In this document: positions 36,601 through 42,654 of the stretch, one piece after another
Layout of the letters: each line of letters starts with the position of its first letter
Position numbering within the stretch: position 1 is the stretch's first letter
NCBI GenBank assembly: GCA_002633025.1
Contig: NMRB01000075.1
Location: 628,811 to 692,810, forward strand
DNA from: Notospermus geniculatus
Lineage: Eukaryota; Nemertea; Pilidiophora; Heteronemertea; Lineidae
Direction: 5' to 3'
DNA: 64,000 bases
Program-made: the position numbers and the translations under genes
The notes under the pieces: generated by a model
Seen by the model: the letters and a program-made list of their open reading frames with translations, nothing else
The model's database searches: none
What the model was told of the DNA's origin: nothing

Positions 36601-37567
36601 TTACTGAGTGCAGGGTACTGATGGACGCCTCGTTTAACATGGGTCATTGAACCATCTTTTTTGAAGATGGGGATTTGGCCTAGTGGTCATGGTGGTTAAG
36701 GCGTGCTGCCCCTTAGTGCTGGCGATTGATGCCTAATGCGAGGGTCCGTGGGTTCGAATCTGGTAGGAAGCGATGTCTTTCACCTTAGAAACCCGTTTCT
36801 ATTTCGAGCGCATTTTTAGAGTGTAATTTGTAGTTGAGCTCCTGCGAAAACTGAATGTCAGGTGACGCATTGGTAAAATGACTGATAGTATTCCAGTTGG
36901 CCTCTGTGTATGTCTCAGGCTTCCCCTCAACGACCCCAAACAATCTCGAGCTCCACAGATATGCCTGCCTTGGAATAGAAAGGTAACATCCAAGAGTCAG
37001 GAGTTTCTCCGTCCAATCGGCCAAACTATGAACTAAGTGATGAACGAGGGAAGGCTTCAAGTCGTTTATTACATTTCAAGCTGTAAACACTTGTGACCTG
37101 CCACAGCAAATGAGTCGGAATGCGCACAGAAGAAGACCAACAAACATGTCCAAGGTGACACCAACGGTTTGTTGATTTCAGAATTGTCTGCCCATTGTGA
37201 AATTTGACTTTGTCGATTTCTGTAATTGCTGTCTGGTGTCATCTTCGGTCTTCTTCTGTGCGCATTCCGACTCATTTTGTTGTGCCAGGTCACATTTTAA
37301 CATCTTAACACAACTCCTTACCTGCAAGTTGGTAGGATCCTTGTAGTTCTCATCCGATGCCGTCTGCAACTTCTCCAGAATCCAACTCTCCAACTCATCC
37401 GCATCTCTCTTGAAATACATGTAGCGTCTGGCATCCTCAAGCCGTGCCCTCCGTTCCTTGGTTGCATCTTTGAAGTTTGAGTAGCGTCCGAGGACCTGGC
37501 TACGTCTTTCTTGGATATCCTCGACAGTCTCGAGGATTTTTATCTCCCGAGGCTGAACCTCCACCAT
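12505..37567 (-). CDS. SPTAN1: Alpha-spectrin (non-erythroid), complete, 29 coding exons
   Basis: This is the membrane-skeleton actin-crosslinking subunit, which pairs with beta-spectrin as a tetramer under the plasma membrane. Coding exons, 5' to 3': 37567-37322, 36460-36194, 35460-35272, 34822-34586, 34009-33719, 32982-32554, 32286-31627, 31092-30775, 30201-29959, 29565-29285, 28802-28688, 24552-24269, 23839-23578, 23075-22911, 21281-21133, 20714-20421, 20076-19829, 19366-18967, 18332-17991, 17453-17222, 16966-16730, 16415-16279, 15808-15619, 15509-15330, 14971-14804, 14402-14206, 13600-13400, 13283-13133, 12630-12505. All introns are GT-AG, all phases join, and the total is 7,239 nt, or 2,412 residues. 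Known alpha-spectrins are about 2,415 (fly) to 2,472 (human). Conserved marks: SH3 domain, two EF loops, and strong identity to vertebrate alphaII-spectrin throughout. The 5' UTR exon is not located. Residue calls come from reading frames by eye. Confidence 0.96.
12706..13065 (+). mobile_element. Two tandem SINE family A copies
   Basis: A partial head-plus-body copy (12706-12817, B box GGTTTGAATCC) is followed directly by a longer copy (12818-13065) with head, the CAGTAAGCCATGGTGCC body, the GACCCCATCCAAGTGAGG segment and the tail ending CTTTGGCCCTGG. They lie in the last spectrin intron, on the opposite strand. Confidence 0.75.
13133..13600 (-). CDS. SPTAN1: Alpha-spectrin exons 27-28: EF hands 1 and 2
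   Basis: Exon 27 (13600-13400) encodes EF loop 1, [12 protein letters not shown] (residues about 2275-2286). Loop 2, [12 protein letters not shown] (about 2318-2329), is split across the intron to exon 28 (13283-13133). Both 12-residue loops keep acidic residues at positions 1, 3 or 5, and 12, and glycine at 6, so calcium binding by both is plausible. The following helix [12 protein letters not shown] is the conserved alpha-spectrin form. Confidence 0.94.
13661..13800 (+). mobile_element. tRNA-derived SINE (second type)
   Basis: The head is GGTGGCCTAGTGGCTTGGG with a B-box-like GGTTTGAATCC. The body contains CTTTGCCTCAATCTACC and TGTATAAATGGTACCAG. The body differs from families A and B. It lies in spectrin intron 26. 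Confidence 0.6.
14206..15808 (-). CDS. SPTAN1: Alpha-spectrin exons 23-26: last repeats (beta-spectrin dimer nucleation end)
   Basis: The exons are 15808-15619, 15509-15330, 14971-14804 and 14402-14206. The text is nearly identical to vertebrate alphaII-spectrin, for example [38 protein letters not shown] and [18 protein letters not shown]. In characterised spectrins this end pairs side by side with the first repeats of beta-spectrin to start dimer assembly. The high conservation fits that constraint. Confidence 0.93.
15125..15300 (-). repeat. 165-bp dispersed repeat, copy 1
   Basis: This copy shares CATCTGAAGAA, TTCTTCAAATTCTTTC and TCTGCTCAAACCTG segments with 20175-20337 and 25138-25306, and lies inverted to them. 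All three copies are in spectrin introns. An inner inverted repeat (TTTGAAGAAA and its inverse) suggests a MITE. Confidence 0.65.
16279..23839 (-). CDS. SPTAN1: Alpha-spectrin exons 13-22: central and C-terminal repeats
   Basis: There are ten exons: 23839-23578, 23075-22911, 21281-21133, 20714-20421, 20076-19829, 19366-18967, 18332-17991, 17453-17222, 16966-16730 and 16415-16279. Their mixed phases all agree at the joins. Signatures include [55 protein letters not shown] and [17 protein letters not shown]. The donor of exon 22 is GTTTGT, weaker than the others. The introns carry three SINE A copies, a 165-bp repeat and a minisatellite. Confidence 0.92.
16532..16648. mobile_element. 117-bp MITE, GGCCCATATTCATAAAAC ends
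   Basis: This is a near-perfect palindromic element. Its interior (TTAGTTGGCTGCTAG and inverse) is the same as the copy at 40317-40433, which is also 117 bp and lies in the opposite orientation. The flanking triplets are CAG and CTG. It lies in spectrin intron 21. Confidence 0.85.
17615..17875 (-). mobile_element. SINE family A copy, nearly full
   Basis: On the minus strand it shows the tRNA-like head, the CAGTAAGCTGTGGTGCC body, the GTAAAAGACCCCATCC segment and the CGGCCCTGA tail. It lies in spectrin intron 19. Confidence 0.75.
18590..18675 (-). mobile_element. SINE family B head, minus strand
   Basis: On the minus strand it reads GTCTGGTGGCGCAGTG, then B box GGTTCGATCCC. It matches the head type of the copy at 23310. 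Only the head is recognisable. Confidence 0.6.
19535..19590 (-). repeat. AGCGCTATATAAG repeat tail
   Basis: On the minus strand it reads GAAGCACTTAGAGAGCGTAA, then CGCTATGAAGCGCTATATAAG. This is the same terminal segment as at 24750-24805 on the plus strand. It is a SINE/LINE-type 3' tail. Confidence 0.65.
20175..20337 (+). repeat. 165-bp dispersed repeat, copy 2
   Basis: It shares CCATCTGAAGAATCTTTC, TTTTTTCCAATTCATTTCCA and CCTGCTCAAACCTGGGGC with the copy at 25138-25306, and the inverse with 15125-15300. It lies in a spectrin intron. Confidence 0.65.
20755..21095 (-). mobile_element. SINE family A copy interrupted by a MITE
   Basis: SINE body and tail (minus strand) are recognisable at 20760-20865 and again after 20995. 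The insert at 20866-20994 has inverted ends AGTAAAAGTAAAGTC and GACTTTACTTTTACT, so it is a 129-bp MITE that landed in an older SINE. It lies in spectrin intron 15. Confidence 0.7.
21806..22194. mobile_element. Foldback element built from GGATATCC palindromes
   Basis: The ends are CAAGGAAATTTTCCTTATAT and its inverse, themselves containing the palindrome AAGGAAATTTTCCTT. Inside are many copies of ATATCCATTGGATATCC in both orientations. It is 389 bp, with no coding frame, in a spectrin intron. A short element at 45340-45462 uses similar TGGATAT motifs. Confidence 0.75.
22555..22735 (-). mobile_element. SINE family A copy, minus strand
   Basis: The tail and body segments (CAGGGCCAATAATGC, GAACATGAGTAGCTTGAGA, CCGTGGTGCCTTGTACC) are visible on the minus strand. 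The head is lost. It lies in a spectrin intron. Confidence 0.7.
23310..23465 (+). mobile_element. SINE family B, tRNA-derived
   Basis: The head GGGGTGGCGCAGTGG has an A-box-like element and a perfect B box GGTTCGATCC (near 23370). The body is GTGGTAGAGAGGGCGATCTC, then GTAGGTTTCCTCCGGGGTCT and CCGGTTTCCTCCTAC. Related heads are at 18590, 33098 and 59815. It is not a working tRNA gene, since no acceptor stem closes. Confidence 0.8.
23891..24195. repeat. Minisatellite, 20-bp unit, about 15 copies
   Basis: The unit is GTTGAAATTGTGCCAGTAGT with single-base variants. It lies entirely in spectrin intron 12, starting about 50 bp past the acceptor side of exon 13. The open frames reading [13 protein letters not shown] are this repeat. 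Confidence 0.9.
24269..28802 (-). CDS. SPTAN1: Alpha-spectrin exons 11-12: post-SH3 repeats without vertebrate calpain insert
   Basis: Exon 11 (28802-28688, 115 nt) restores the codon split by exon 10 (..[10 protein letters not shown]). Exon 12 (24552-24269) runs from [18 protein letters not shown] to HEVQRYH. Vertebrate alphaII-spectrin has a calmodulin/calpain loop here. In this gene the same stretch reads [17 protein letters not shown] and passes directly into [11 protein letters not shown], so the loop is absent, as known for invertebrate alpha-spectrins. The 4.1-kb intron between the two exons is the longest between coding exons of this gene. Confidence 0.92.
24617..24812 (+). mobile_element. 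SINE-like element with AGCGCTATATAAG tail and (ATT)n
   Basis: The element ends GAAGCGCTATATAAGAACTC followed by ATTATTATTATT, a typical simple-repeat 3' tail. Its last 55 bp match 19535-19590 inverted. Internal copies of CAACTGCACGGTTT and its near inverse are present. Confidence 0.65.
25138..25306 (+). repeat. 165-bp dispersed repeat, copy 3
   Basis: It begins TGTCAAAGTTTTCCCACAT and ends TCTGCTCAAACCTGGGGCC, matching 20175-20337 directly and 15125-15300 inverted. Confidence 0.65.
25757..25950. mobile_element. MITE with about 55-bp inverted arms
   Basis: TCGGTGTAACG, TATGTCAGTATTCCC and TACTATTG on the left are matched in reverse by CAATAATAGGGAACACTGAC and GTTACACCGA on the right. The two antisense open frames here are its arms. 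Confidence 0.65.
26655..26880 (-). mobile_element. SINE family A copy, minus strand
   Basis: The tail CAGGGCCAATGACTC, the GAACATGAGTAGCTTGAGA segment, the ACCTTGTGCCTTTG body and part of the head (GTTATCACGTCCGCTCACC) are visible on the minus strand. Confidence 0.7.
27180..27620. promoter_or_regulatory. Promoter-like stretch inside spectrin intron 11
   Basis: The stretch is richer in CpG than its surroundings. It carries ATGGCGGC and ATGGCGGAT motifs (YY1-like or start-codon contexts, near 27257 and 27594), a CTCF-like CCCAGGTGGCGCTGC on the minus strand (27363-27378), and a perfect 13-bp-stem hairpin (27436-27448 with 27459-27471). The start near 27594 opens MADMEIYRE followed by a GTAAAG donor-like site. 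Candidate for an internal or nested promoter; no downstream exon was found. Confidence 0.3.
28244..28356. mobile_element. 113-bp MITE with CTG target duplication
   Basis: The ends are GGTCCATATTCATAAAC-type and inverse, with flush CTG triplets at 28241-28243 and 28357-28359. The interior is a palindrome of ACTTAAGT and GTAACACTTA motifs. A 3-bp CWG target fits the Harbinger type. Confidence 0.75.
29009..29275 (+). mobile_element. GACGTAAAC-type MITE, copy 1 (next to SH3 exon donor)
   Basis: The ends are ATAGACCGTTCTCAAATTG and inverse ATTCGAGAATCGTCTAT. Inner arms CTTCCGCCGAAATCTC and GAGATTTCGGCGGAAG are inverted. Copies are at 29690-29930 (inverted), 35709-35953 (same) and 38633-38891 (inverted). 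This one ends 8 bp from the splice donor of spectrin exon 10. Confidence 0.85.
29285..29565 (-). CDS. SPTAN1: Alpha-spectrin exon 10: SH3 domain
   Basis: The exon is 281 nt, starts in phase 0 and ends two bases into a codon. The SH3 domain spans about residues 975-1028: [50 protein letters not shown]. The binding-surface residues ALYDY, the DWW and P..YV are intact. The donor GTAAGT (29284 downward) lies 8 bp from the end of a MITE at 29275, and a second, inverted copy lies about 130 bp past the acceptor. Skipping this exon alone would shift the frame; skipping it together with exon 11 (396 nt) would not. Confidence 0.96.
29690..29930 (-). mobile_element. GACGTAAAC-type MITE, copy 2 (inverted)
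   Basis: It is the reverse of copy 1: TTGAATTCGCAGATCTGCGC at the left, ATTTACGTCAATTTGAGAAC at the right. It lies between spectrin exons 9 and 10, about 125 bp upstream of exon 10 in the transcript. Confidence 0.85.
29959..32982 (-). CDS. SPTAN1: Alpha-spectrin exons 6-9: repeats leading to SH3
   Basis: Exon 6 (32982-32554, 143 aa), exon 7 (32286-31627, 220 aa, the longest), exon 8 (31092-30775, 106 aa) and exon 9 (30201-29959, 81 aa) are all in phase 0. Signatures include [54 protein letters not shown] and [18 protein letters not shown], all diagnostic of alphaII-type spectrin. A 20-bp minisatellite sits in the intron between exons 7 and 8. Confidence 0.93.
30300..30365 (+). repeat. CCTCCCCCAG... 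GCGATTTCCTGGCACCTGAG fragment
   Basis: It shares the CTCCCCCAGAA, TGAAATGCGATTTCC and TGGCACCTGAG segments with the GC-rich module in the element at 44140-44927. A dispersed fragment in spectrin intron 8. Confidence 0.6.
31300..31620. repeat. Minisatellite, about 20-bp unit, about 15 copies
   Basis: The unit is CTCTGAACACATCCTATGCC with variants. It lies in the intron just before spectrin exon 7's donor side (31627), so the array ends about 6 bp from the exon 7 splice donor. Confidence 0.85.
33098..33235 (+). mobile_element. SINE family B copy
   Basis: Head GGGGTGTCCGAGTGGCACAG, B box GGTTCGATTCC, body CATGTGACAGAGGGCGACTC. It lies in spectrin intron 5. Confidence 0.7.
33263..33490. mobile_element. 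MITE with GGTTCTTCACTTGACGTCAC ends
   Basis: The left arm TAGCGGTTCTTCACTTGACG and the right arm GTGACGTCAGTGAAGAACC are inverted copies. It is about 225 bp, with several internal GACGTCA motifs, and lies in spectrin intron 5. Confidence 0.65.
33719..36460 (-). CDS. SPTAN1: Alpha-spectrin exons 2-5: N-terminal repeats
   Basis: Exon 2 (36460-36194, 89 aa), exon 3 (35460-35272, 63 aa), exon 4 (34822-34586, 79 aa) and exon 5 (34009-33719, 97 aa) all start and end in phase 0. They carry canonical spectrin-repeat signatures such as [34 protein letters not shown] and [19 protein letters not shown]. The last donor is GTACAGG. The introns hold a 245-bp MITE (35709-35953) and a 57-bp hairpin (35124-35180). 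Confidence 0.93.
35124..35180. repeat. 57-bp hairpin
   Basis: CACATAGGTATTCATTTGAA and its near-perfect inverse form a 22-bp stem with one mismatch. It lies in spectrin intron 3; it may be a very short MITE. Confidence 0.7.
35709..35953 (+). mobile_element. GACGTAAAC-type MITE, copy 3
   Basis: Same ends and order as copy 1 (ATAGACCGTTCTC ... GAGAATCGTCTAT). 245 bp, spectrin intron 2. Confidence 0.85.
36665..36780 (+). mobile_element. tRNA-like SINE head
   Basis: GATTTGGCCTAGTGGTCATG (A-box-like) and GGTTCGAATCT (B box) are 70-80 bp apart, a long-armed head. It lies in spectrin intron 1; the body is unclear. Confidence 0.5.
37322..37567 (-). CDS. SPTAN1: Alpha-spectrin exon 1: start codon and tetramerisation helix
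   Basis: The start ATG is at 37565-37567, preceded by an 18-nt UTR remnant and a TTGCAG acceptor whose exon edge is 37585, so a separate 5' UTR exon exists upstream. Residues 1-82 contain [15 protein letters not shown], the single N-terminal helix that completes a repeat with the C-terminal partial repeat of beta-spectrin to form the tetramer. The exon then starts repeat 1 ([18 protein letters not shown]). It ends in phase 0 at ...NLQ with a GTAAGG donor. Confidence 0.93.
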
Positions 37568-37627
37568 CTCGACCTTCTTGGATTACTGCAACAAGAAAAA
37601 GTTGGAAAACTTTTGAGATTGTTATAG

Positions 37628-37910
37628 GAGTCTTGATAGCTTAGTGATTCATTATCATGCCTGCTTGGCAAGCGGTAGGTCCTGGGTTCAAAGCCAGCCT
37701 GGGCCATTGGGGATAAATCATCCCTGGCTGTTCACGTCCGTTGCATGGGGCAGTAAACCGTGGTGCCTTGTACCTTGTGCCTTTGCAAGGGCAAGTAAAA
37801 GACCCCATCCAAGTGATGAACATGAGTAGCTTGAGATGGCCTCCTCCGTAGTCACCAGGGCCAATAACGCTTTGGCTTCGGCCCTGATGGAAAAATCTAA
37901 TACAAATACA
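37628..37910 (+). mobile_element. SINE family A, most complete copy
   Basis: Head GAGTCTTGATAGCTTAGTG with B-box-like GGTTCAAAGCC, body CAGTAAACCGTGGTGCC, then GTAAAAGACCCCATCC, GAGATGGCCTCCTCC, and the tail CCCTGATGGAAAAATC with TAATACAAATACA. It is useful as the reference for the family. It starts 43 bp upstream of spectrin exon 1's acceptor edge. Confidence 0.8.
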
Positions 37911-38632
37911 GATTGTTATCTTTTCATGATTTAATCATCTAGTGAGATTTTTTGGTCTTTTTTTCATAATTTTAGTGGGGTATGGGGATTTTTTATCTTT
38001 TGACTTTATCTAGTGTACAAGGCGTCTCCATCGCTCTAGACATTATCTCGACTGAAAAATATTGTTGCCCTCCTTTTATGATCGACCAACCCAGGTAAAA
38101 TCGATAATCGACCTCATTGTCCACAATGTGTGCGAGAATTTAGACACTTATACTGATTAGCCAGGTCAAGTATGCCACCAAGGACGGCACATATCATATC
38201 TCCGAATACTAGGCCACACAGAATAAATATAAGATCATTCAGATCCACTCAAGGCATTCCTGCCATTTCAATCGTTTTCCAGATGAACCTGAAGTGGACT
38301 GCCCATGAATGAGACCAGACAGGTGTCAGGGAATGAGGAATTTTATTGTCAATAGGTGGCAGCATTGCACCAGCAGTCCTGAAAACTACTGTTCCTTTCA
38401 ATAAGAAATTGACACAGGAACATAACCTGGATTGTATTCAATACATGTAGATTTCTACATCAGTGATGCCCAATCAATCCTGGCATTTTTGACATGATCG
38501 TCCTGTCTCGCCACATCTGTGAATAGCACTGTTTTTCGTGGGACTACGTATGTAGCAGGGACCCACACTCGTTTCACTTCTGATTTGGCTAAAACTCAAC
38601 CATTAAGCTAAAATTTTCAAGATTGAAAATCC

Positions 38633-38891
38633 ATAGACGATTTTCGAATTCGCAGATGTACGCACTTCCACCGAAATCGCACCCACAACCTCGATCTGAA
38701 ACCAGCTGACATGACGCAATCCATGATTCAGCAATGGTCAACTCTGACGCAACGTTGTCGAAGTCACTGCCGTGGGGTTCTCTGCGTCACTCACGTCATT
38801 CAGTTTCAGACCGAGGTTGTGTTTGCGATTTCGGCGGAAGCGCAGATCTTTTTTTTTCTTTCTCGTTTACGTCAATTTGGGATTTGTCTAT
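38633..38891 (-). mobile_element. GACGTAAAC-type MITE, copy 4 (inverted)
   Basis: Reverse of copy 1: ATAGACGATTTTCGAATTC at the left, GTTTACGTCAATTTGGG and GTCTAT at the right. It contains a T-rich insertion near 38850. Confidence 0.85.
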
Positions 38892-39164
38892 TAGAATGGA
38901 AAATTTGGCTAACTTTAACTTGTCTTCTGAAAGGATTTGGCTAACACTTGACTCTGAAGCCAGCTCCATCCCTGATATACATGTAGGAGCATCTGATGTA
39001 AACTGTCAGACTGAGTGACTCCGTGTGGTAATGGAACTATAGGCAATCAACACATTTACGTCATTTTTTCTATTTTCATATGCCACTCACGAGTCATTAA
39101 CGCCGACAACTAAACAACACAATTGACCAATCAAAACGCATTATTTATTCACTACATGACTCAC

Positions 39165-39297
39165 CCTGTCTGACTATCCCGAATACATAGAGCAGCCAAC
39201 ACCAGACTAAGTACAAGGCTCCGTAAGCGGCGAATAGCAACAGGATGAATAAGAGAAAGAGATCTGGGTGCTCTTCAAGAAACGGGCACCTGTACAT
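39165..39297 (-). CDS. Candidate short exon encoding a membrane segment
   Basis: From an ATG at 39297 on the minus strand the frame reads MYRCPFLEEHPDLFLLF and then about 25 strongly hydrophobic residues (ILLLFAAYGALYLVW... LLYVFGI) before VRQ and a good donor (G|GTGAGT at 39164). The frame is also open upstream of the ATG, with a TTATACAG acceptor-like site. No downstream partner exon was found, and I do not recognise the peptide. It could be an exon of an unseen gene or chance. Confidence 0.25.
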
Positions 39298-40087
39298 CAG
39301 CCGAAGCTTATCAAAAACCTGTATAAAACTAGTCCTATATTCTGCTACACGTTAGCAGTGTTTGGCAGGATAATTCAACTTTTATTGAAGCCATACAGTC
39401 AGACCCAGTTCGGTGCGAAAATATATCATGAATCTAGCTATATTATGTACACAACGGACTTTGATTCGAGATTGAAATATTACGCTTGGATTGAAATATT
39501 ACGCTTGGATTTCAATTCAATGAGCAGACATCACAGAACAGACGATTCTCCAAGTCCAGTACAACAGAGAGGAAAATGATGAAATGATGAATCGAAGTCC
39601 AGGGGCATTTCGGAGAGTCCAGTTACAACTTTAATCATGGAGATCATTCGGTATTTCTACGTTTACTTCTGCCATCCGGCGGGATTGTAATGTTCATCTT
39701 TGCAGTTGATTACGTTCCGAGGTCCATGGAGCGCATGACTAACAATTTATCACATCGGATTCAATACTTGAGCAATTTTCTAGGCAAGCCAGTTTGATTG
39801 AGATCACAAAGCTTTCGAATACTATCGAGGTTGGAGGGTTTTCGAGCGGCAGCGGATGACAAAATTGTCCATCAAACTTTGTCATGTTCGTTGCTGGCAG
39901 TACTTGTCATGGGGTACAAAGTCTGGATATGAAGATTTATCTCACAGAAGTTCATCCTTAAAATTGAAGAAATCTTCAGCCAGCCACAAAACGAATCACA
40001 TAAATTATTTTTCCTTCACTTGTTGGACATGTTGGAGCTCAGCCCTCACAGAAAACACATCTCCCTGATATTTTTTTCAAGCAGACA

Positions 40088-40628
40088 ACCTGGAAATTTT
40101 CGAGCAGATTGGGAACACCTGGAAATTTTCAAGCAGATTGGAAACCTGGAAATAAAGCAGATTGGAAACCTGGAAATTTTCAAGAAGATTGGAAACTTGG
40201 AAATTTTCAAGCAGATTGGAAACCTGGAAATTTTCAAACATGTCAAACAGATTGGAAACCTGGAAATTTTCAAGCAGATTGGAAACCTGGAAATTTTCAA
40301 GCAGATTGGAAACCTGGGCCCAAATCCATAAAACCTTGCTAGGCTTAGTTGCCTGCTAAAGTGCCTAGTTTGTACAGGCCAATGTACACAACTAGCAGCC
40401 AACTAAGCTAGCAACGTTTTATGGATTTGGACCCTGGAAATTTTCAAGCAGATTGGAAACCTGGAAATTTTCAGGCAGATTGGAAACCTGGAAATTTTCA
40501 AGCAGATTGGAAACCTGGAAATTTTCAAGCCGACTGGAAACTTGGAAATTTTTCAACAGATCTCAAACCGGACAATTTTCAAGCAGATTGGAAACTTGGA
40601 AATTTTTAAGCAGATTTGAAACCTGGAA
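40088..40628. repeat. Minisatellite, 27-bp unit, split by a MITE
   Basis: The unit is GGAAATTTTCAAGCAGATTG plus GAAACCT. About a dozen or more copies lie on both sides of a 117-bp MITE at 40317-40433. Open frames here (DWKPGNFQA) are the repeat. Confidence 0.9.
40317..40433. mobile_element. 117-bp MITE inside the minisatellite
   Basis: The ends GGCCCAAATCCATAAAACC and inverse, and the length, match the copy at 16532-16648 in opposite orientation. Flush CTG triplets (40314-40316, 40434-40436) flank it. The array sequence AACCTGGAAATTTT is restored if the element and one CTG are removed, so the insertion is clear. Confidence 0.88.
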
Positions 40629-40766
40629 ACGACATTGTAGTTTGCACAGGCTGAGGACGAACTGGGTGTGACTTCCGTAATATCACCCGACATAATCAAC
40701 AGGAGGCAGACGGATGTTCAACAGACATTATCGAGTTCCAAAGCTATCTTCAGGTAACAGCCACAC

Positions 40767-40779
40767 GTTGCTAGGCAAC
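40767..40779. promoter_or_regulatory. RFX X-box-like site 1
   Basis: GTTGCTAGGCAAC is a near-palindromic X-box of the RFX factors that control ciliary genes in animals. Confidence 0.5.
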
Positions 40780-40967
40780 TGAAAACCCCAACAAATCATC
40801 GGAAATCAAAGCAGGGGGCATACGAAATAAATCCTCAGCCACAAGGATGGAAAGAGAAGTCATAGACGGGGATAAAACCGTCTGTCAAATAACTACATTG
40901 ATTCACCAAAGATAAAGCTAGGCACTCGCAGACGAACGCTCACCGCATTTTGGGTAGCTTTAGGCTG

Positions 40968-41291
40968 CTTTTCTACAAGGCGTGTGCGGGCGCCGAGGCA
41001 AACGCGGGCGAAAAAAATTTGTCCTATGTATATTCCCTTTAGCTGTTTCCACGACGCAGGTGCGGCTGCCGAGTGGGTGGACGTATTTTTCCGAATTGGT
41101 TATGTAGCGATTTTATCCGCGCCTGCCTGCTGCCTGTGCGGTATTGCGTTATCATTTCCTGGGAATTCCCCTGGTCTTCGGTCGGACCGAAGACCAACTC
41201 CCACGTCGTCTATGTCCATTTCGTGGAAACACAATGCCCTCACCCATCACTGCCTACGCGTCCGCACACGCCTCGTCGAAAATCAGCCTTA
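40968..41291. mobile_element. MITE with AAGGCGTGTGCGG arms
   Basis: The left arm AGGCTGCTTTTCTACAAGGC followed by GTGTGCGGGCGC is matched in inverse by GCGTCCGCACACGCCTCGTC and GAAAATCAGCCTTA at the right. About 325 bp. The open frame of 155 residues that starts here is not supported as a gene. Confidence 0.7.
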
Positions 41292-42298
41292 CCCCACTTT
41301 ATGTGGCTGTGATCCGGCGCCTAATTCTTACGAAAATCCAGCCAATTATATCTGGCACTACCACAATGGGGTACAGCTCTGCCGACAGCTATTATTTATC
41401 TGTGTGGGCCTGTGTTACCGACAACAATCTCGACCAACTGTCATGAATTGACGAAATAACCCACAATATTGTCACCGACATTCTCGAGATACAGCTAAGA
41501 TGAACAGATTCACTTAACAATAATTTTTCCTTCAAAGTTTCCATGGTTACTGAGTGACATTAGATGGAATTTGATATTACTTTAAAAAATAACGCCTGGC
41601 AGTTTTGTACAAAATGTAATAAAATCACCATTTCTGAAAAAGTCACGCAAATCCTCTGGGTTGGAATAATATGTCAGTTTCATGTGTCATTGGCTGATAT
41701 TCATAAAAGCTAGCAGATGCTTTTTTAAATTTATTTTAAGCCTACCGGTACTTCATGTTTTGTAGTTTACATTGGACCTCACTGTGCAAATCTTAAAGTA
41801 AAAGCATTTACTAACTTTTATGAATACCAGCCATTGGTGCAAGACTTGCACTGTTCCAACTTCAGTGAAATTATGCTAAGATTAGAATACAATTTTTTAA
41901 GGAATTGCCGCCCTCCCAGACAGACACATCAAACGCAAAATGGATGAAGCAGATGGCACTTTGGTTATTGGCTGGCAATATCATCAGCTGTTTTCTCTCT
42001 ATTCCATAAATTAGCGTAATGAGACACCATGCATTGCAAACTCATTATTAATATCGAACATGTGAATTGTGTTACTGTTACTTTTTTGCCAGAACCTGTC
42101 GACCCAAATGGAATGGTAATGAGGCAATATACTGGCTTGTTGCATAGCAATGTAATTGTAAAGCATCATTTGCAACTGCACTGGTGTCAAGGGAATGAAT
42201 AACAGAATAATGAGGTTGACTGGGCCACTGCCAGGTGAAAATTATCAGGAAACACGCCCTGCTTTGAGGTAGTTCATTTTTAGCACCACTACAGCAGT
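41292..42298. other. Noncoding stretch
   Basis: It holds one X-box-like site (41537) and an inverted-repeat element (about 41693-41833, GCTGATATTCATAAAAGCTA and its inverse). Nothing else is recognisable. Confidence 0.5.
41537..41550. promoter_or_regulatory. RFX X-box-like site 2
   Basis: GTTTCCATGGTTAC; the inverse GTAACCATGGAAAC fits the RFX consensus of two GTNRCC half-sites. Confidence 0.45.
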
Positions 42299-42654
42299 AG
42301 GACAACTGCTCAAGTTTTACAATTTTGTCTTACAGATCTACTCCTAATTAGGACGCCCCGAATTTCCAAAAAGCCAACGTTCAAGACAAGAAGAAGCCTC
42401 CATCACACTTCTAAGACTCAGACGGACAGACAGACTCACAGAAATTTGTCAACAGCTGCCAGTGCCAATGTTTTCGCAGGACAACTGCTCAAGTTTTACA
42501 ATTTTGTCTTACAGATCTACTCCTAATTATGACGTCACAAATTTCCAAATAAGCCTAGGTTCAAGACAAGAATATGCCCAGGGCTGTCACACCACAAAGA
42601 CACAGACGGACAGAGGGACTCCACAAATTTGTCAACAGCTGCCAATGTTTTGAT
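42299..42654. repeat. Tandem duplication of about 179 bp
   Basis: Two diverged copies (42299-42477 and 42478-42654) share AGGACAACTGCTCAAGTTTT, TTGTCTTACAGATCTACTCC, CAGACGGACAGA and TTTGTCAACAGCTGCCA. No coding function is seen. Confidence 0.85.

Larger units (their letters stand above)
37911..40087. other. Region upstream of spectrin exon 1
   Basis: Apart from a MITE (38633-38891) and one short candidate exon (39165-39297), I see no feature. The sequence is mostly A/T-rich, with no clear promoter. It lies inside the first spectrin intron if the 5' UTR exon is farther upstream. Confidence 0.4.

Noticed and set aside
40020-40670. Several overlapping open frames with DWKPGNFQA-type repeats
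   Set aside because: They are translations of the 27-bp minisatellite in different frames.
40984-41451. Open frame of 155 residues on the plus strand
   Set aside because: Mostly inside a MITE (40968-41291); no homology recognised.
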